The notes beneath the pieces were generated by a model, which was not told where the DNA came from, did not search any database, and worked only from the letters and a program-made list of their open reading frames with translations. The position numbers and the translations under genes are program-made. Below, piece by piece: positions 26,202 to 36,086 of a stretch of DNA of 40,964 nucleotides (position 1 is its first letter; the number at the start of each line of letters is the position of its first letter). This DNA is from Chloracidobacterium sp. (GTDB lineage: Bacteria > Acidobacteriota > Blastocatellia > Pyrinomonadales > Pyrinomonadaceae), in assembly GCA_025362075.1 (NCBI GenBank), contig JANYIL010000214.1:1-40964 (forward strand). Reading direction: 5' to 3'.

Positions 26202-27212
26202 TTATTCAAATCGTTCCCTGTTAAGATTCAACCAATTCAAAGCCGCCCCGTTGAACAGCGTTTCCTTTATCGAATCGTCGTAACCACAAGATTCGATAAG
26301 TCTTCCGGGCTCGGCCTCGCCGAGGGGGAAGGGATAATCGCTGCCGAGAGCGACCTGAGCGGCGCCGACGAGTTGTACCAAATGATCCAGAACTCGCGCG
26401 TCGTGAACCAGCGAATCGAAATACATCCGGCTCAAGTACCGGTTTGGATTGTTCGAATTATCGACCGCACACAGGTCGGGGCGAACGTTAAACCCGTGTT
26501 CGATGCGCCCGAGTGTTGACGGAAACGCCCCGCCGCCGTGGGCAAAGCATATCCGCAAGTTGGGCAGCCGCTCCAGCACACCGGAAAATATTAGCGAACA
26601 GATGGTCCGCGAGACCTCGGCGGGCATCCCGACAAGCCACGGGAGCCAGTATTTCTGCATGTCCCTTTCGCCCATCATGTCCCAGGGGTGAACAAAAATG
26701 GCCATTCCGAGCCGTTCGCAGGCGGCAAAAAAGTCAAAGAATTGCGGCTCACTGAGATTGAGCTGATTGATGTTCGTACCGATCTGTACACCGGCGAGGC
26801 CGATCTCTTTGCACCGTTGGAGTTCTTTCACCGCAAGGTCGGTATCCTGCAACGGCAGCGTACCGAGTCCGATAAATCGGAGTGGAAATTCGTTGACGAC
26901 CGATGCAATGTGGTCATTCAAAAATCGTGCGATCTCTACTCCATCTTTCGGTCTTGCCCAATAGCTGAACATTACCGGTACTGTCGAAAGCACCTGGACA
27001 TTTACCCCCGTCGCGTCGCATTCCTCGATTCGTTTTACCGGATCCCAGCAATTCTCATTGACATCGCGAAACGCCGTGCCGTCGTCACGAACCATGCCGG
27101 CGCAGCAGGGTTTGTAATGGTCGAGCCCTATAAAGCCCCCGTAGCCGAATTTTTCCTTCCAACGCGGAATATCTTTCGGCAGGATATGTGTATGAATATC
27201 GATCTTTAGCAC
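26202..27212 (-). CDS. 2-amino-3-carboxymuconate-6-semialdehyde decarboxylase (ACMSD)
   Basis: [133 protein letters not shown]. Closely matches recalled mammalian/bacterial ACMSD. Confidence 0.93.
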   Translation of the reverse strand: MLKIDIHTHILPKDIPRWKEKFGYGGFIGLDHYKPCCAGMVRDDGTAFRDVNENCWDPVKRIEECDATGVNVQVLSTVPVMFSYWARPKDGVEIARFLNDHIASVVNEFPLRFIGLGTLPLQDTDLAVKELQRCKEIGLAGVQIGTNINQLNLSEPQFFDFFAACERLGMAIFVHPWDMMGERDMQKYWLPWLVGMPAEVSRTICSLIFSGVLERLPNLRICFAHGGGAFPSTLGRIEHGFNVRPDLCAVDNSNNPNRYLSRMYFDSLVHDARVLDHLVQLVGAAQVALGSDYPFPLGEAEPGRLIESCGYDDSIKETLFNGAALNWLNLNRERFE

Positions 27213-27262
27213 GGCAATATTGTGTCACGGCTCAGTGCGTGGGCAAAATGTACTAATCCACG

Positions 27263-27294
27263 AAAAAGCCCGGAAATACAAAGCATTTCCGGGC
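27263..27294 (-). terminator. Intrinsic terminator downstream of the BNR/sortilin-like gene
   Basis: Minus strand GCCCGGAAAT-gctttgt-ATTTCCGGGC followed by TTTTT. Confidence 0.88.
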
Positions 27295-27320
27295 GTACAT
27301 TTCAGCGATTTGAGACCCGA

Positions 27321-30300
27321 TTATGGATCGATCCTGTCCGGATCGTCCATATCATCGTCATCACCACCGCGACGACCGCCGCCGCCAGGCCCGGCCGTCG
27401 GCGGCTGAATATGCGGGATCTTGGCGTCGTTCATCATCGTGTTGAGCGCCGCCAGATCGACGGTTACGAGATTACGTACTTCGTCGGCTGCGGGCGGTAT
27501 CCTCTTAGAGAGAATCTCGATCTGCGCCAGTTCGTAATCGGTAGGAGCATTCGACGCACCCTCAATGGCACCCATCAGTCGGGCAACTCGCTGGCTAAGC
27601 GGTGTCGGCAGTTCAACCAATGGCGGTCCGGCCGAGCCAATAGGATTTGCATTTCCCGGCGGTGTCCCCCAATTTACATATATCGAGTCGATCTTTTTCA
27701 GCAGATCATCGGCTGCCTTTTTAACGTTGTCGGGAACCGGTGGAGCACCCGGCCGTTTCCACGCGTCGATGGCGGCAGTCAGGTTTGTCCGAAGGCCGGT
27801 AATCTGGGTCGCGGCAGCCTGGCCTTGGGTTACGAGCGGCTGTAGTTTGTTGAGGGCTGCTCGTTTCTTTGCCCGATCGTCGGCTGAGAAATTGATACGC
27901 GGGTCTTCGATCACCTTGATTGTTTTTGAGATCTCGGTATCGCCCATTTTGATTTTGACGGTATATTCGCCCGGATCTACGCGGAAGCCCTGGGCCCCAA
28001 ACCCACCAAAGCCGCCGCCGCCGCCAGCAACGCCGCCGCCCGGTACACCCTCAGCACCCGGAGCGGCTCCCGGGGGAGTTACCGGCCTTGTCCTAAGGTC
28101 CCAAACCCAGCGATTAACGCCCTTTGTCGCGTTACACTGCGCTGCCCCTCCACCGAATCCGCCAAATCCGCCGCCGCCGCCGCCGCCGCCGGGACGGCCG
28201 GCACCGGCAAGGGCCGCCAACGCTGCCGCTGCGGCCTGTGGGTTAGGCCGGGTACAATTCTGCGTCCTTACCGTCTGGCCTTTGGAATCAAGGATCGTGA
28301 TCGAGACATTCTCACGGTCGGCGAGATTGTCTTTCAGGTAAAAGTTAATGACGCCGCCATTCGGCGGATTTTGGCCGTAAAAGGCCTTGTCCGACGTCAG
28401 GTCCCTGTTGCTCCACGTGCGATACATGACCGCCTGCCGGGGATCGAACAAGAACAACTTGCTGTCGAGTACGCTCTGACTCATTTGCGTAAGCGGGCCG
28501 ATATCGTCCATCACCCAGATCGAACGGCCGTGAGTTCCGAGAATCAGGTCGTTGTCACGTGGGTGGACGAGGATGTCGTCAACCGGCACGGTCGGCAGAT
28601 TTAGCCGGATCTGGTTCCAATTTGAACCGTGATCCATTGAGGCAAACAGGCCGAATTCGGTTCCGACAAACAGCAGGCTTGTATTACGCGGATGCTCGCG
28701 AATGACGTGTACGATACCCGAATTCTGCGGCAGATTCGACGCTATTGATGTCCATGTCTCGCCAAAATCGGTCGTTCGGTAAACATAGACCTTGAAATCG
28801 CCCGACCGATGGCCGTCAAATGTTGCGTACGCCGTCCCCTCACCTTCACGCGAAGCCACGACCCGCGAAACATAAGTTCCCTTCGCAAGCCCCGGCACCT
28901 TGTCAACGACATTTTTCCAGGTCGCCGAGTCGCGCGTCACCTGTAGATTGCCGTCGTCGGTACCGACCCACAGAACGCTTTTGTTTACGGGCGACTCGGA
29001 GATCGTGGTGATCGCTGGATAATTCTGCACACCGTCGTGCCGCGAACGCGTATTCTTGTCCGGCACCCTGCCCATCACGGATAGCGTGTTCCGGTCGACA
29101 CCGGTCGTCACATCGACACTGCCAACCTTGGTCCAACTGTCGCCGCGATTGGTCGATTTAAAGAGAAAGTTGCCGCCGTAGTAAACGGTGTTTGAGTCAT
29201 TCGAAGAAATGAGGATCGGCGAATTCCACTGAAAACGGTAGGGCTTTTCGCCTTCGTCTTCGCTCGGGCGAATACTCTTGCTTTCGCCGGTTAGCGTGTT
29301 TCTCCGGCTCACATTGCCGTCCTGCGACTCGGTATAGACGGTATTGGTATCGTTCGGGTCTGGCTGGGCGTAAAATCCATCGCCGCCGCCGATCGTGTAC
29401 CAATCGTCGTTTGTGATCCCCCGCGGGTTCATCGACTGGCTCGGCCCGCACCATGCGTTATTGTCCTGCAAACCGCCGCAGATCTTGTACGGCATCCCGT
29501 TGTCGGCACCGACCTCATAAAACTGGCCGATTGGGACGGTATTCGCATAATCCCACGTTTTGCCGCGGTCGTATGTGATATTAATGCCGCCGTCGTTGCC
29601 CGTCATTAGATGGTCCGAGTTGTGCGGATCGATCCAGATGGCGTGGGTATCGGCGTGCGGGGCCCGGGCAAAATTGCCCGAAAACGTTTTGCCGCCGTCG
29701 TCGGAATACTGCATCGCGACGCCCGCGACCCACAGACGCTGGTCGTTATTCGGGTCGACACGGATTTGCGAGAAATACATCGGACGCGGGTTGCTGTTCA
29801 TGTCGCTCATGCGCGTCCAGGTCTCGCCTTTATCGTTCGAACGATAGACGCCGCCGTTCTGGTGCTCGATCAGGGCATAGACGATGTTCGTGTCTTTGGG
29901 ATAGACGACTATCGCGTTGCGACCGGTTTCATTTAGATCGACCGGCTTTGGAGTTGGCGCATTCTCGGCATCGTAAGGCATTCCCTTGGTTATTTTTGTC
30001 CAGGTTTCGCCGCCGTCGTTGGATTTGTAAATGCCGCTGCCCTCGCCGCTGCCATTAAAGCCAAAAACAGTACGGCGACGCTGATATGTGGCCGCATAGA
30101 GAATATTCGGGCTGTCGGTATCGACCGCGATGTCCGATGCGCCGGTGTCGTCGTTGACCTTTAGAACGTGCGTCCAAGTCCTGCCGCCATCGATGGTCTT
30201 AAATACTCCGCGTTCCGGGCTGGCTGCCCAGAGATTGCCGGTTGCTGCAACCCATACGATATCCGGATTGGTCGGGTGAACGACGATCCGCGCGATGTGC

Positions 30301-30824
30301 ATCGTGCCCGCGAGACCCATGTTCTTCCAGGTCTTGCCGGCATCGAGTGACTTATAGATGCCGTTGCCCCATGACGAGCTCTGGCGGTTATTCGCTTCGC
30401 CCGATCCCGCCCAAATAATTGACGTGTTCGATGGCGTGATCGCTATATCACCGATGCTCGAAACTGACTCTTTATCAAAAAGATAGTTCCACGAGGTGCC
30501 GCCGTTGATCGATTTCAGGATGCCACCGGCTGCGGTTGCGGCATAGATCGTCTTTGGATCGTTTGGCACAACCTCGATATCGTCGATACGCCCGCCCATC
30601 GTCGCGGGCCCGATCTCACGAAATTTCAGGCTCGATATGGCCGATTGAAAAGTGTTCGCAGGCGCCGGGGCCGGCGTCGCTGTCGGAGTGGCGGCCGGCC
30701 TTGCGTCTGGCGTTTTACCCTTTGGCGTCGCCTTGGGTTTCGGCTGGGCCGTTACAGAAACAACGACCGATAGTAGTAGTAAGAAAAAGACAAAAAACCC
30801 ATTTCGGGCGCGTAGTATTTTCAT
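27321..30824 (-). CDS. Secreted BNR-repeat / VPS10-sortilin-like 'glycosyl hydrolase' propeller protein with Gly-rich inserts
   Basis: Signal peptide NGFFVFFLLLLSVVVSVTAQ from the ATG at 30824. Many SxDGGxTW motifs (KSINGGTSW, KSLDAGKTW, KTIDGGRTW, KSNDGGETW, RSNDKGETW); GTHGRSIWVMDDI. Confidence 0.92.
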   Translation of the reverse strand: MKILRARNGFFVFFLLLLSVVVSVTAQPKPKATPKGKTPDARPAATPTATPAPAPANTFQSAISSLKFREIGPATMGGRIDDIEVVPNDPKTIYAATAAGGILKSINGGTSWNYLFDKESVSSIGDIAITPSNTSIIWAGSGEANNRQSSSWGNGIYKSLDAGKTWKNMGLAGTMHIARIVVHPTNPDIVWVAATGNLWAASPERGVFKTIDGGRTWTHVLKVNDDTGASDIAVDTDSPNILYAATYQRRRTVFGFNGSGEGSGIYKSNDGGETWTKITKGMPYDAENAPTPKPVDLNETGRNAIVVYPKDTNIVYALIEHQNGGVYRSNDKGETWTRMSDMNSNPRPMYFSQIRVDPNNDQRLWVAGVAMQYSDDGGKTFSGNFARAPHADTHAIWIDPHNSDHLMTGNDGGINITYDRGKTWDYANTVPIGQFYEVGADNGMPYKICGGLQDNNAWCGPSQSMNPRGITNDDWYTIGGGDGFYAQPDPNDTNTVYTESQDGNVSRRNTLTGESKSIRPSEDEGEKPYRFQWNSPILISSNDSNTVYYGGNFLFKSTNRGDSWTKVGSVDVTTGVDRNTLSVMGRVPDKNTRSRHDGVQNYPAITTISESPVNKSVLWVGTDDGNLQVTRDSATWKNVVDKVPGLAKGTYVSRVVASREGEGTAYATFDGHRSGDFKVYVYRTTDFGETWTSIASNLPQNSGIVHVIREHPRNTSLLFVGTEFGLFASMDHGSNWNQIRLNLPTVPVDDILVHPRDNDLILGTHGRSIWVMDDIGPLTQMSQSVLDSKLFLFDPRQAVMYRTWSNRDLTSDKAFYGQNPPNGGVINFYLKDNLADRENVSITILDSKGQTVRTQNCTRPNPQAAAAALAALAGAGRPGGGGGGGGFGGFGGGAAQCNATKGVNRWVWDLRTRPVTPPGAAPGAEGVPGGGVAGGGGGFGGFGAQGFRVDPGEYTVKIKMGDTEISKTIKVIEDPRINFSADDRAKKRAALNKLQPLVTQGQAAATQITGLRTNLTAAIDAWKRPGAPPVPDNVKKAADDLLKKIDSIYVNWGTPPGNANPIGSAGPPLVELPTPLSQRVARLMGAIEGASNAPTDYELAQIEILSKRIPPAADEVRNLVTVDLAALNTMMNDAKIPHIQPPTAGPGGGGRRGGDDDDMDDPDRIDP

Positions 30825-31240
30825 CGTGTTTGGTCCTCTGAAGACAGAATGTGGATTAGCGCGAAACAACAAAAGTAGACTTCACTTTAGCTTCGAATTG
30901 GTATCAATTTAGGACAGTTTTTTCTATTCTGCAACTAATATGGGGGCCGGAACACAAAGTTTACAAATATTTACAAAGCCTGGTAGGTTCGAGAGGGCTA
31001 AAAGTTTGTTTATTGCAATTTTTCGATGATTTCCCGCTGAAAAGATCGCTTCGCAATGTGTCTTTTCGAAAAAAACGCCCGATGCTGGCCTTAAAGTGCG
31101 CCATTGTGCAACGAAACGGCCGCTCTTCAACCTCCGTCTCCGGCCTCAACTTTTCACCTTACCCGCCGTTGCCGCCACCGTCGCCTACACGTCCGCATCA
31201 CCGGCCGACTAATACTCCCGCCGCATTCAGAAAATCTTTT

Positions 31241-31362
31241 GCCCACGAAACACACGAAAAGCACGAAAAGCACGAAAAGCACGAAAAGAAGCTGAATATT
31301 TAGATTCGGTTATCATGGCTCAGCTTTGATCTTTTTTCGCGCCTTTCGTATGTTTCGTGGGC
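31241..31362. repeat. Inverted repeat, 'CCCACGAAACACACGAAAAG' family with 9-nt tandem core
   Basis: Left arm gcccacgaaacacacgaaaagcacgaaaagcacgaaaagcacgaaaag; right arm reverse complement GCCCACGAAACATACGAAAGGCGCGAAAAAAG. Confidence 0.9.
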
Positions 31363-31369
31363 ACCTCTT

Positions 31370-31885
31370 TTACTCCGGCGGCTCCATGACCGCGCCACAT
31401 TTCTCGCACGTTCGCAGACTCAGGTGTCCGTAAAATTTGGCAAAAACGCCCTGAAACTGCGTTGTGATGTCCGTCAATTGAAAATATTCTTCGTATAGTT
31501 TTGCGTTACAATTTTCGCAAAACCAGAGCAGGCCGTCGAGTTCTCCGTCGCGGCGTTTGCGTTCGATGACCAGGCCAACGGTGTCGGCCCCGCGGATGGG
31601 GTTGTGAGGAACGCGCGGCGGCAGCAGAAACATCTCGCCTTCGCGGATCGGCACATCCACAGCTTTGCCGTCCTCTTGTATTTTGACCGTAATATCGCCT
31701 TCGAGCTGGTAGAATAACTCCTCGCCCTCGTCCCAATGGAAATCTTTGCGAGAATTAGGCCCACCGACGACCATCACGATAAAATCGTCGTCGTCATAAA
31801 CACACTGATTCCCGACGGGCGGCTTAAGCAAATGCCTGTGTTCGTCTATCCACTGTTTGAAATTGAACGGGCGGCGAATTGACAT
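31370..31885 (-). CDS. 3-hydroxyanthranilate 3,4-dioxygenase
   Basis: FNFKQWIDEHRHLLKPPVGNQCVYDDDDFIVMVVGGPNSRKDFHWDEGEELFYQLEGD, PPRVPHNPIR, C-terminal CENCN...CEKCG metal site. Confidence 0.95.
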   Translation of the reverse strand: MSIRRPFNFKQWIDEHRHLLKPPVGNQCVYDDDDFIVMVVGGPNSRKDFHWDEGEELFYQLEGDITVKIQEDGKAVDVPIREGEMFLLPPRVPHNPIRGADTVGLVIERKRRDGELDGLLWFCENCNAKLYEEYFQLTDITTQFQGVFAKFYGHLSLRTCEKCGAVMEPPE

Positions 31886-31969
31886 AAAAAAGGTCTGATT
31901 TGATTAATATCTTAATTTGCTTTCCAACAGTATACAATCAACGGGATAGTAGAATCGCGGGGGTAAATA

Positions 31970-33175
31970 ATGAAATTGAGGTCGAGTGAGCCATTTTGGC
32001 TGGTAAAAAATGGCTTGATCGACTCGTATCCGTCGCTCGACCGCGATATTGAAACGGACATTCTCGTTGTCGGCAGCGGCATTACGGGGAGCTTGATCGC
32101 CCATCAATGCGTTGCCGAAGGTTATAACACGACGCTCGTCGACCGGCGTGAGATTGCGCATGGCAGCTCGTCGGCCACGACTTCGATGCTTCAGTATGAG
32201 ATCGATACCTCTTTGTACGAGTTAACTGAAATGATCGGTGAAAGGGGCGCGCTGGCAAGCTACCGTGCGTGTTTTGATGCGATCGACGATCTGGGGAAAA
32301 TTTCGCGTGAGATCCGCTCAAAGTGTGGGTATAAGAAAAAGAATTCTCTTTATTTTGCCGCGTTAAAGAAAGATGTTGTGAGATTGCGAAAGGAGTTTGA
32401 CGCCCGCGAGAAACACGGATTTCCCGTAATCTGGCTTGACCCTAACGAAATCGAAGAGCAGTTTTCGTTGACAGGAACATTTGGCGGTATTTTGTCCAGT
32501 CAGGGCGGCAGCATCGACGCGTTTTGCTTCGTGCATGAGATCCTTAAATTCAATCAAAAACGGGGTCTGGCGATCTATGACAAAACGAATTTGGTCAAAT
32601 CCGAGCATAATCGGGCAGGAGCGCGTTTCACGACCGAATATGGCAACCTTATCAAAGCTCGAAAGGTAGTTTACTGCACGGGTTTCGAGAGCACCGAAAT
32701 GATAAGGGACAAGTTTGTCGACCTGCTCTCGACATACGCGATTGTCGGCGAGGTGTCCGAGGACGACCATTCATATCTGAGCCAAACCGTCTTTTGGAAT
32801 ACGGCAAAACCCTACGATTACTTCAGAACGACTGACGATAACCGCATCCTGATCGGCGGCGAGGATGAGGATTTTGTCGACACGCAAAAACGCGATTCGC
32901 TCATTGGCGAAAAGTCGGTGAGGCTCGAAAAGAAACTTAAACGGCTGATGCCGACCTTGAAATTTAGAACGGATTTTGCTTGGGCCGGGACATTCGGCGA
33001 GACAAAGGACGGCTTACCCTACATCGGTGAACATCCTAATTTCCCATCCGCATATTTCGTTCTTGGTTTCGGTGGTAACGGGATTACGTTTTCGGTGGTT
33101 GGTATGGAAATGGTCTCGGCCATGCTAAAAGGTGAAAAGCATCCGCTCGATGAATACTTTCGGTTTAGACGGTAA
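31970..33175 (+). CDS. FAD-dependent oxidoreductase (DAO family)
   Basis: DILVVGSGITGSLIAHQCVAEGYNTTLVDRREIAHGSSSATTSMLQYEID, AWAGTFGETKDGLPYIGEHPNFPSAYFVLGFGGNGITFSVVG. Confidence 0.93.
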   Translation: MKLRSSEPFWLVKNGLIDSYPSLDRDIETDILVVGSGITGSLIAHQCVAEGYNTTLVDRREIAHGSSSATTSMLQYEIDTSLYELTEMIGERGALASYRACFDAIDDLGKISREIRSKCGYKKKNSLYFAALKKDVVRLRKEFDAREKHGFPVIWLDPNEIEEQFSLTGTFGGILSSQGGSIDAFCFVHEILKFNQKRGLAIYDKTNLVKSEHNRAGARFTTEYGNLIKARKVVYCTGFESTEMIRDKFVDLLSTYAIVGEVSEDDHSYLSQTVFWNTAKPYDYFRTTDDNRILIGGEDEDFVDTQKRDSLIGEKSVRLEKKLKRLMPTLKFRTDFAWAGTFGETKDGLPYIGEHPNFPSAYFVLGFGGNGITFSVVGMEMVSAMLKGEKHPLDEYFRFRR

Positions 33176-33248
33176 TAAAGTAAGGATATTTGGGAGAAAA
33201 TGTCTGAAAGGCGCCTTTTCCTGTTTTTCGAATTAACTTTTCATTAAG

Positions 33249-33914
33249 TTACGGCCAGTCGTTCACAATCTCTGTATCACGTTCGGCGTTCTCAATCGAT
33301 CCGGCCTTTATGTCATCCTGTAAGCTCGCCCGTTTTATTTTTTCCTTTCGGACTGCATTGACGTGCCCGCGTTCCCCTCTTGATCCCATCTCAGCGATCA
33401 TACTAACAGTCCGCCAATTCCGTCCCGTTGCAGCGACTTTTAGCTTTTTGTCGATAAAACCTTTGCCGACCGCGCTATCCGTAATATGGATCTTGAGCAG
33501 ACAAGCCACGTGGCGACCCAAGATCGCGAATATCTCATTTTCGTTGCCCTGCGCGAGTAGTAAAGCCTCCTGCTCATCGGTCAGTTTATCGTTCAGGAAA
33601 AAAACATGGACATCCTTAGGGCTTTCAAACTGCCCCTCAAAAGGGTTCCACGCGACGATCTCTTCGATCTCGGCCATCGTTCGAACCATTACGGAGATAT
33701 CAAAGCCAAACTCTTTCTGAATGGCGTCGTGTATCTTCTTCGCGAGCTTTCCGTCATCGGTTTTGGCCGTTTCAAAGATCAAATTCCCGCTGTTGATATA
33801 ACTTTTTACATCCTTAAATCCAAGCGACTCAAATGTCGCACGGAGCGTTTCCATCTTGATCATGTTCTTTCCCGTGACATTAATGCCGCGGAGCAGGGCG
33901 ACGTATTTTGGCAT
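33249..33914 (-). CDS. DUF1697 family protein
   Basis: MPKYVALLRGINVTGKNMIKMETLRATFESLGFKDVKSYINSGNLIFET. ATG at 33914 rather than the 34043 track start. Confidence 0.92.
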   Translation of the reverse strand: MPKYVALLRGINVTGKNMIKMETLRATFESLGFKDVKSYINSGNLIFETAKTDDGKLAKKIHDAIQKEFGFDISVMVRTMAEIEEIVAWNPFEGQFESPKDVHVFFLNDKLTDEQEALLLAQGNENEIFAILGRHVACLLKIHITDSAVGKGFIDKKLKVAATGRNWRTVSMIAEMGSRGERGHVNAVRKEKIKRASLQDDIKAGSIENAERDTEIVNDWP

Positions 33915-33916
33915 AT

Positions 33917-34960
33917 TTAAAACGATTTCAGATCGATCACAAAGCGATAGCGAACGTCCGATTTGATGGTTCGCTCGTACGCCTCGGGGACGCGTTCCAT
34001 TGGGATCACCTCGACGTCGGACGTGATGTTGTGGGCGGCACAATAGTCTAGCATTTCCTGCGTCTCCTTGATGCCGCCGATGCTCGAACCGACGAGCGAA
34101 CGGTTGTTTGAGAGCAGCGAAAACGGTCTGAATGACGGCGGATCGGACGGCAGGCCGACCATTACCATCACGCCATTGATCGCCAGCAAACTGAGATAAA
34201 TATTCAGGTCATGGTCAGCCGAGACTGCGTCAACGATCAGGTCATAAGTGCCTTTTAGCGGCGTGAGATGTGCCGGATCGGTCGTCAAGACGAAATGATG
34301 GGCACCGAGCTTTAGGGCGTCTTCCTTTTTCGATGGAGACGTGCTGAAAACGGTAACCTCCGCTCCCATCGAAACCGCGAGTTTTACGCCCATGTGACCG
34401 AGCCCTCCGAGGCCAACGACGCCGACCTTTTGCCCGGGACGGGCATTAAAACGCTTGAGCGGCGAATACGTCGTGATGCCCGCGCACAGCAGCGGTGCGA
34501 CCGCCGCAAGGTTTTGATCAGCCGCGATCTTGAGGGCATAGGCCTCGTCAACCACGTAATGTTTTGAGTAACCGCCGTAAGTCGGAGTCGTTTTGTCCAT
34601 CTCCTTGCCGTTATAGGTGGCCGAGCAGTGGACCTTGCAAAACTGCTCGCAATCCGCCGTACAGCTCGAGCACGTCCGGCATGAATCAACAAAGCATCCG
34701 ATGCCGGCGATGTCGCCGACGGCAAATTTCGTCACATCGCCGCCGACCTGAGCGACGCGGCCGACGATCTCGTGTCCGGGCACCATCGGATAGGTCGAAT
34801 TACCCCATTCCCCGCGGGCCTGATGTATGTCCGAATGGCAGATGCCGCAAAAAAGTATCTCGATCAAAATGTCGGCCCGGCCAACCTCGCGGCGCTCAAA
34901 ATTAAGCACTTCGAACTCGGCTTCCGGCCCACTGACTGCGTATCCTGTGGTTTGTATCAT
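33917..34960 (-). CDS. Zinc-dependent NAD(P)-dependent alcohol dehydrogenase (CAD/YahK-like)
   Basis: ILFCGICHSDIHQARGEWGNSTYPMVPGHEIVGRV, GCFVDSCRTCSSCTADCEQFC, VGVVGLGGLGHMGVKLAVSMGAEVTVFSTSPSK. Confidence 0.95.
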   Translation of the reverse strand: MIQTTGYAVSGPEAEFEVLNFERREVGRADILIEILFCGICHSDIHQARGEWGNSTYPMVPGHEIVGRVAQVGGDVTKFAVGDIAGIGCFVDSCRTCSSCTADCEQFCKVHCSATYNGKEMDKTTPTYGGYSKHYVVDEAYALKIAADQNLAAVAPLLCAGITTYSPLKRFNARPGQKVGVVGLGGLGHMGVKLAVSMGAEVTVFSTSPSKKEDALKLGAHHFVLTTDPAHLTPLKGTYDLIVDAVSADHDLNIYLSLLAINGVMVMVGLPSDPPSFRPFSLLSNNRSLVGSSIGGIKETQEMLDYCAAHNITSDVEVIPMERVPEAYERTIKSDVRYRFVIDLKSF

Positions 34961-34975
34961 AATTGCTCCTTTTCA

Positions 34976-35512
34976 CTAAATCATTTTGGTCATCCTGACG
35001 CATTCGACCGACAGATCATTCCCGACCGGCACCGTTACGGATTCGTCACCTGAATAACCGCAAGCCGCGTACAGCAGAACTCCCGGCAGAGTCGCCATCA
35101 TTTCGGCCGAGCTAAACCCGCTCGCCCTGATCTCCGCTTCACATGCGGCCAAAATAGCCCTTCCGATGCCTTGTCTGGCGGCGTCCGGGTGAACAAAAAA
35201 TGCCCTTATTTTTGCCGTATCGGTTACCGGGTCAAGTAAGGCCGAATCGCGATTGCTTTCGTAAACACTTGCTCCGTAGAGGGTTCGCCGCTTGCTCCAG
35301 CCTCCGCATCCGACGATTCTTTTGTTGATCTGGGCAACAAAATAGGTGTCGTCCGCGATCAATTCAGTGTCAACCCCGAAAACCGACCCGATCGAAAGCT
35401 CGATCTTTTCGTCCGAATAATAGCCTTTTCCATGACCGCGCACCGATTCAGCGATCAGCGCGGAGATATCCGAAATATCGCTTGCGTCCGCTTTTCGAAT
35501 CTCAAATGTCAT
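34976..35512 (-). CDS. GNAT-family N-acetyltransferase
   Basis: IRKADASDISDISALIAESV, AKIRAFFVHPDAARQGIGRAILAACEAEIRASGFSSAEMMATLPGVLLYAACGY. Confidence 0.93.
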   Translation of the reverse strand: MTFEIRKADASDISDISALIAESVRGHGKGYYSDEKIELSIGSVFGVDTELIADDTYFVAQINKRIVGCGGWSKRRTLYGASVYESNRDSALLDPVTDTAKIRAFFVHPDAARQGIGRAILAACEAEIRASGFSSAEMMATLPGVLLYAACGYSGDESVTVPVGNDLSVECVRMTKMI

Positions 35513-35935
35513 TCAATCAATCGTCGCTATCACCTTCAATTCGATCGCGATCGGCGTCGGCAGCGCGTTGACCTCGACGGTCGTCCGGCACGGCCGGTTA
35601 TCAGCAAAATATTCGGCGTAAATACGATTATATACCGCAAAATCATCTTTCATATTGGTCAGGAAAACCGTCAGGTCGACGATGTTTTCCCACGACGAGC
35701 CGGCGTCCTCAACGATGAACCGGACGTTCCGAAACACCGACCGGCATTGCATTTCGATGTCGTATGACACGATCTCGCCAGCGGAGTTAAGCGCGACACC
35801 GGGTATTTGCTTCGTTCCCCGCTCACGCGGCCCGACGCCGGAAAGGAACAGCAGATTTCCGACCCGGCGGGCATGAGGATACAATCCGACCGGTTCGGGA
35901 GCCTTCGACGAGTTTATGATCGTATCGTCAGTCAT
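35513..35935 (-). CDS. RidA/YjgF family protein, probable 2-aminomuconate deaminase
   Basis: GLYPHARRVGNLLFLSGVGPRERG...QCRSVFRNVRFIVEDAGSSWENIVDLTVFLTNMKDDFAVYNRIYAEYFADNRPCRTTVEVNALPTPIAIELKVIA. Layout resembles recalled 2-aminomuconate deaminases. Confidence 0.85.
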   Translation of the reverse strand: MTDDTIINSSKAPEPVGLYPHARRVGNLLFLSGVGPRERGTKQIPGVALNSAGEIVSYDIEMQCRSVFRNVRFIVEDAGSSWENIVDLTVFLTNMKDDFAVYNRIYAEYFADNRPCRTTVEVNALPTPIAIELKVIATID

Positions 35936-36086
35936 TATGTCTCAAATACGATGTCGGGAACGGGAATATTTCCGACGTTCCCAAGCATCTTAAAGTTAGG
36001 TCGGAGCGTCTTTATGCTTTAATGAGTATATTAAAGATTGAATCCGATATGAAGCGAAAGCGCGAATTCAATAGCAGAGAGGATTT

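Noticed and set aside
27565-28341. 258-aa plus-strand Pro-rich ORF
   Set aside because: Antisense to the Gly-rich region of the BNR gene; polyproline arises from complementing Gly codons.
31241-31290. Possible CRISPR-like array (GCACGAAAA repeats)
   Set aside because: 9-nt contiguous tandem units without spacers; one arm of an inverted repeat instead.
31013-31303. 96-aa plus-strand ORF ending in HETHEKHEKHEKHEKK
   Set aside because: Its end is the translated tandem repeat of the intergenic palindrome; no RBS or domain.
33195-33230. AAAGGCGCCTTTT palindrome with T-run between convergent genes as terminator
   Set aside because: The perfect palindrome leaves no adequate loop and only a weak stem; not confident enough to call.
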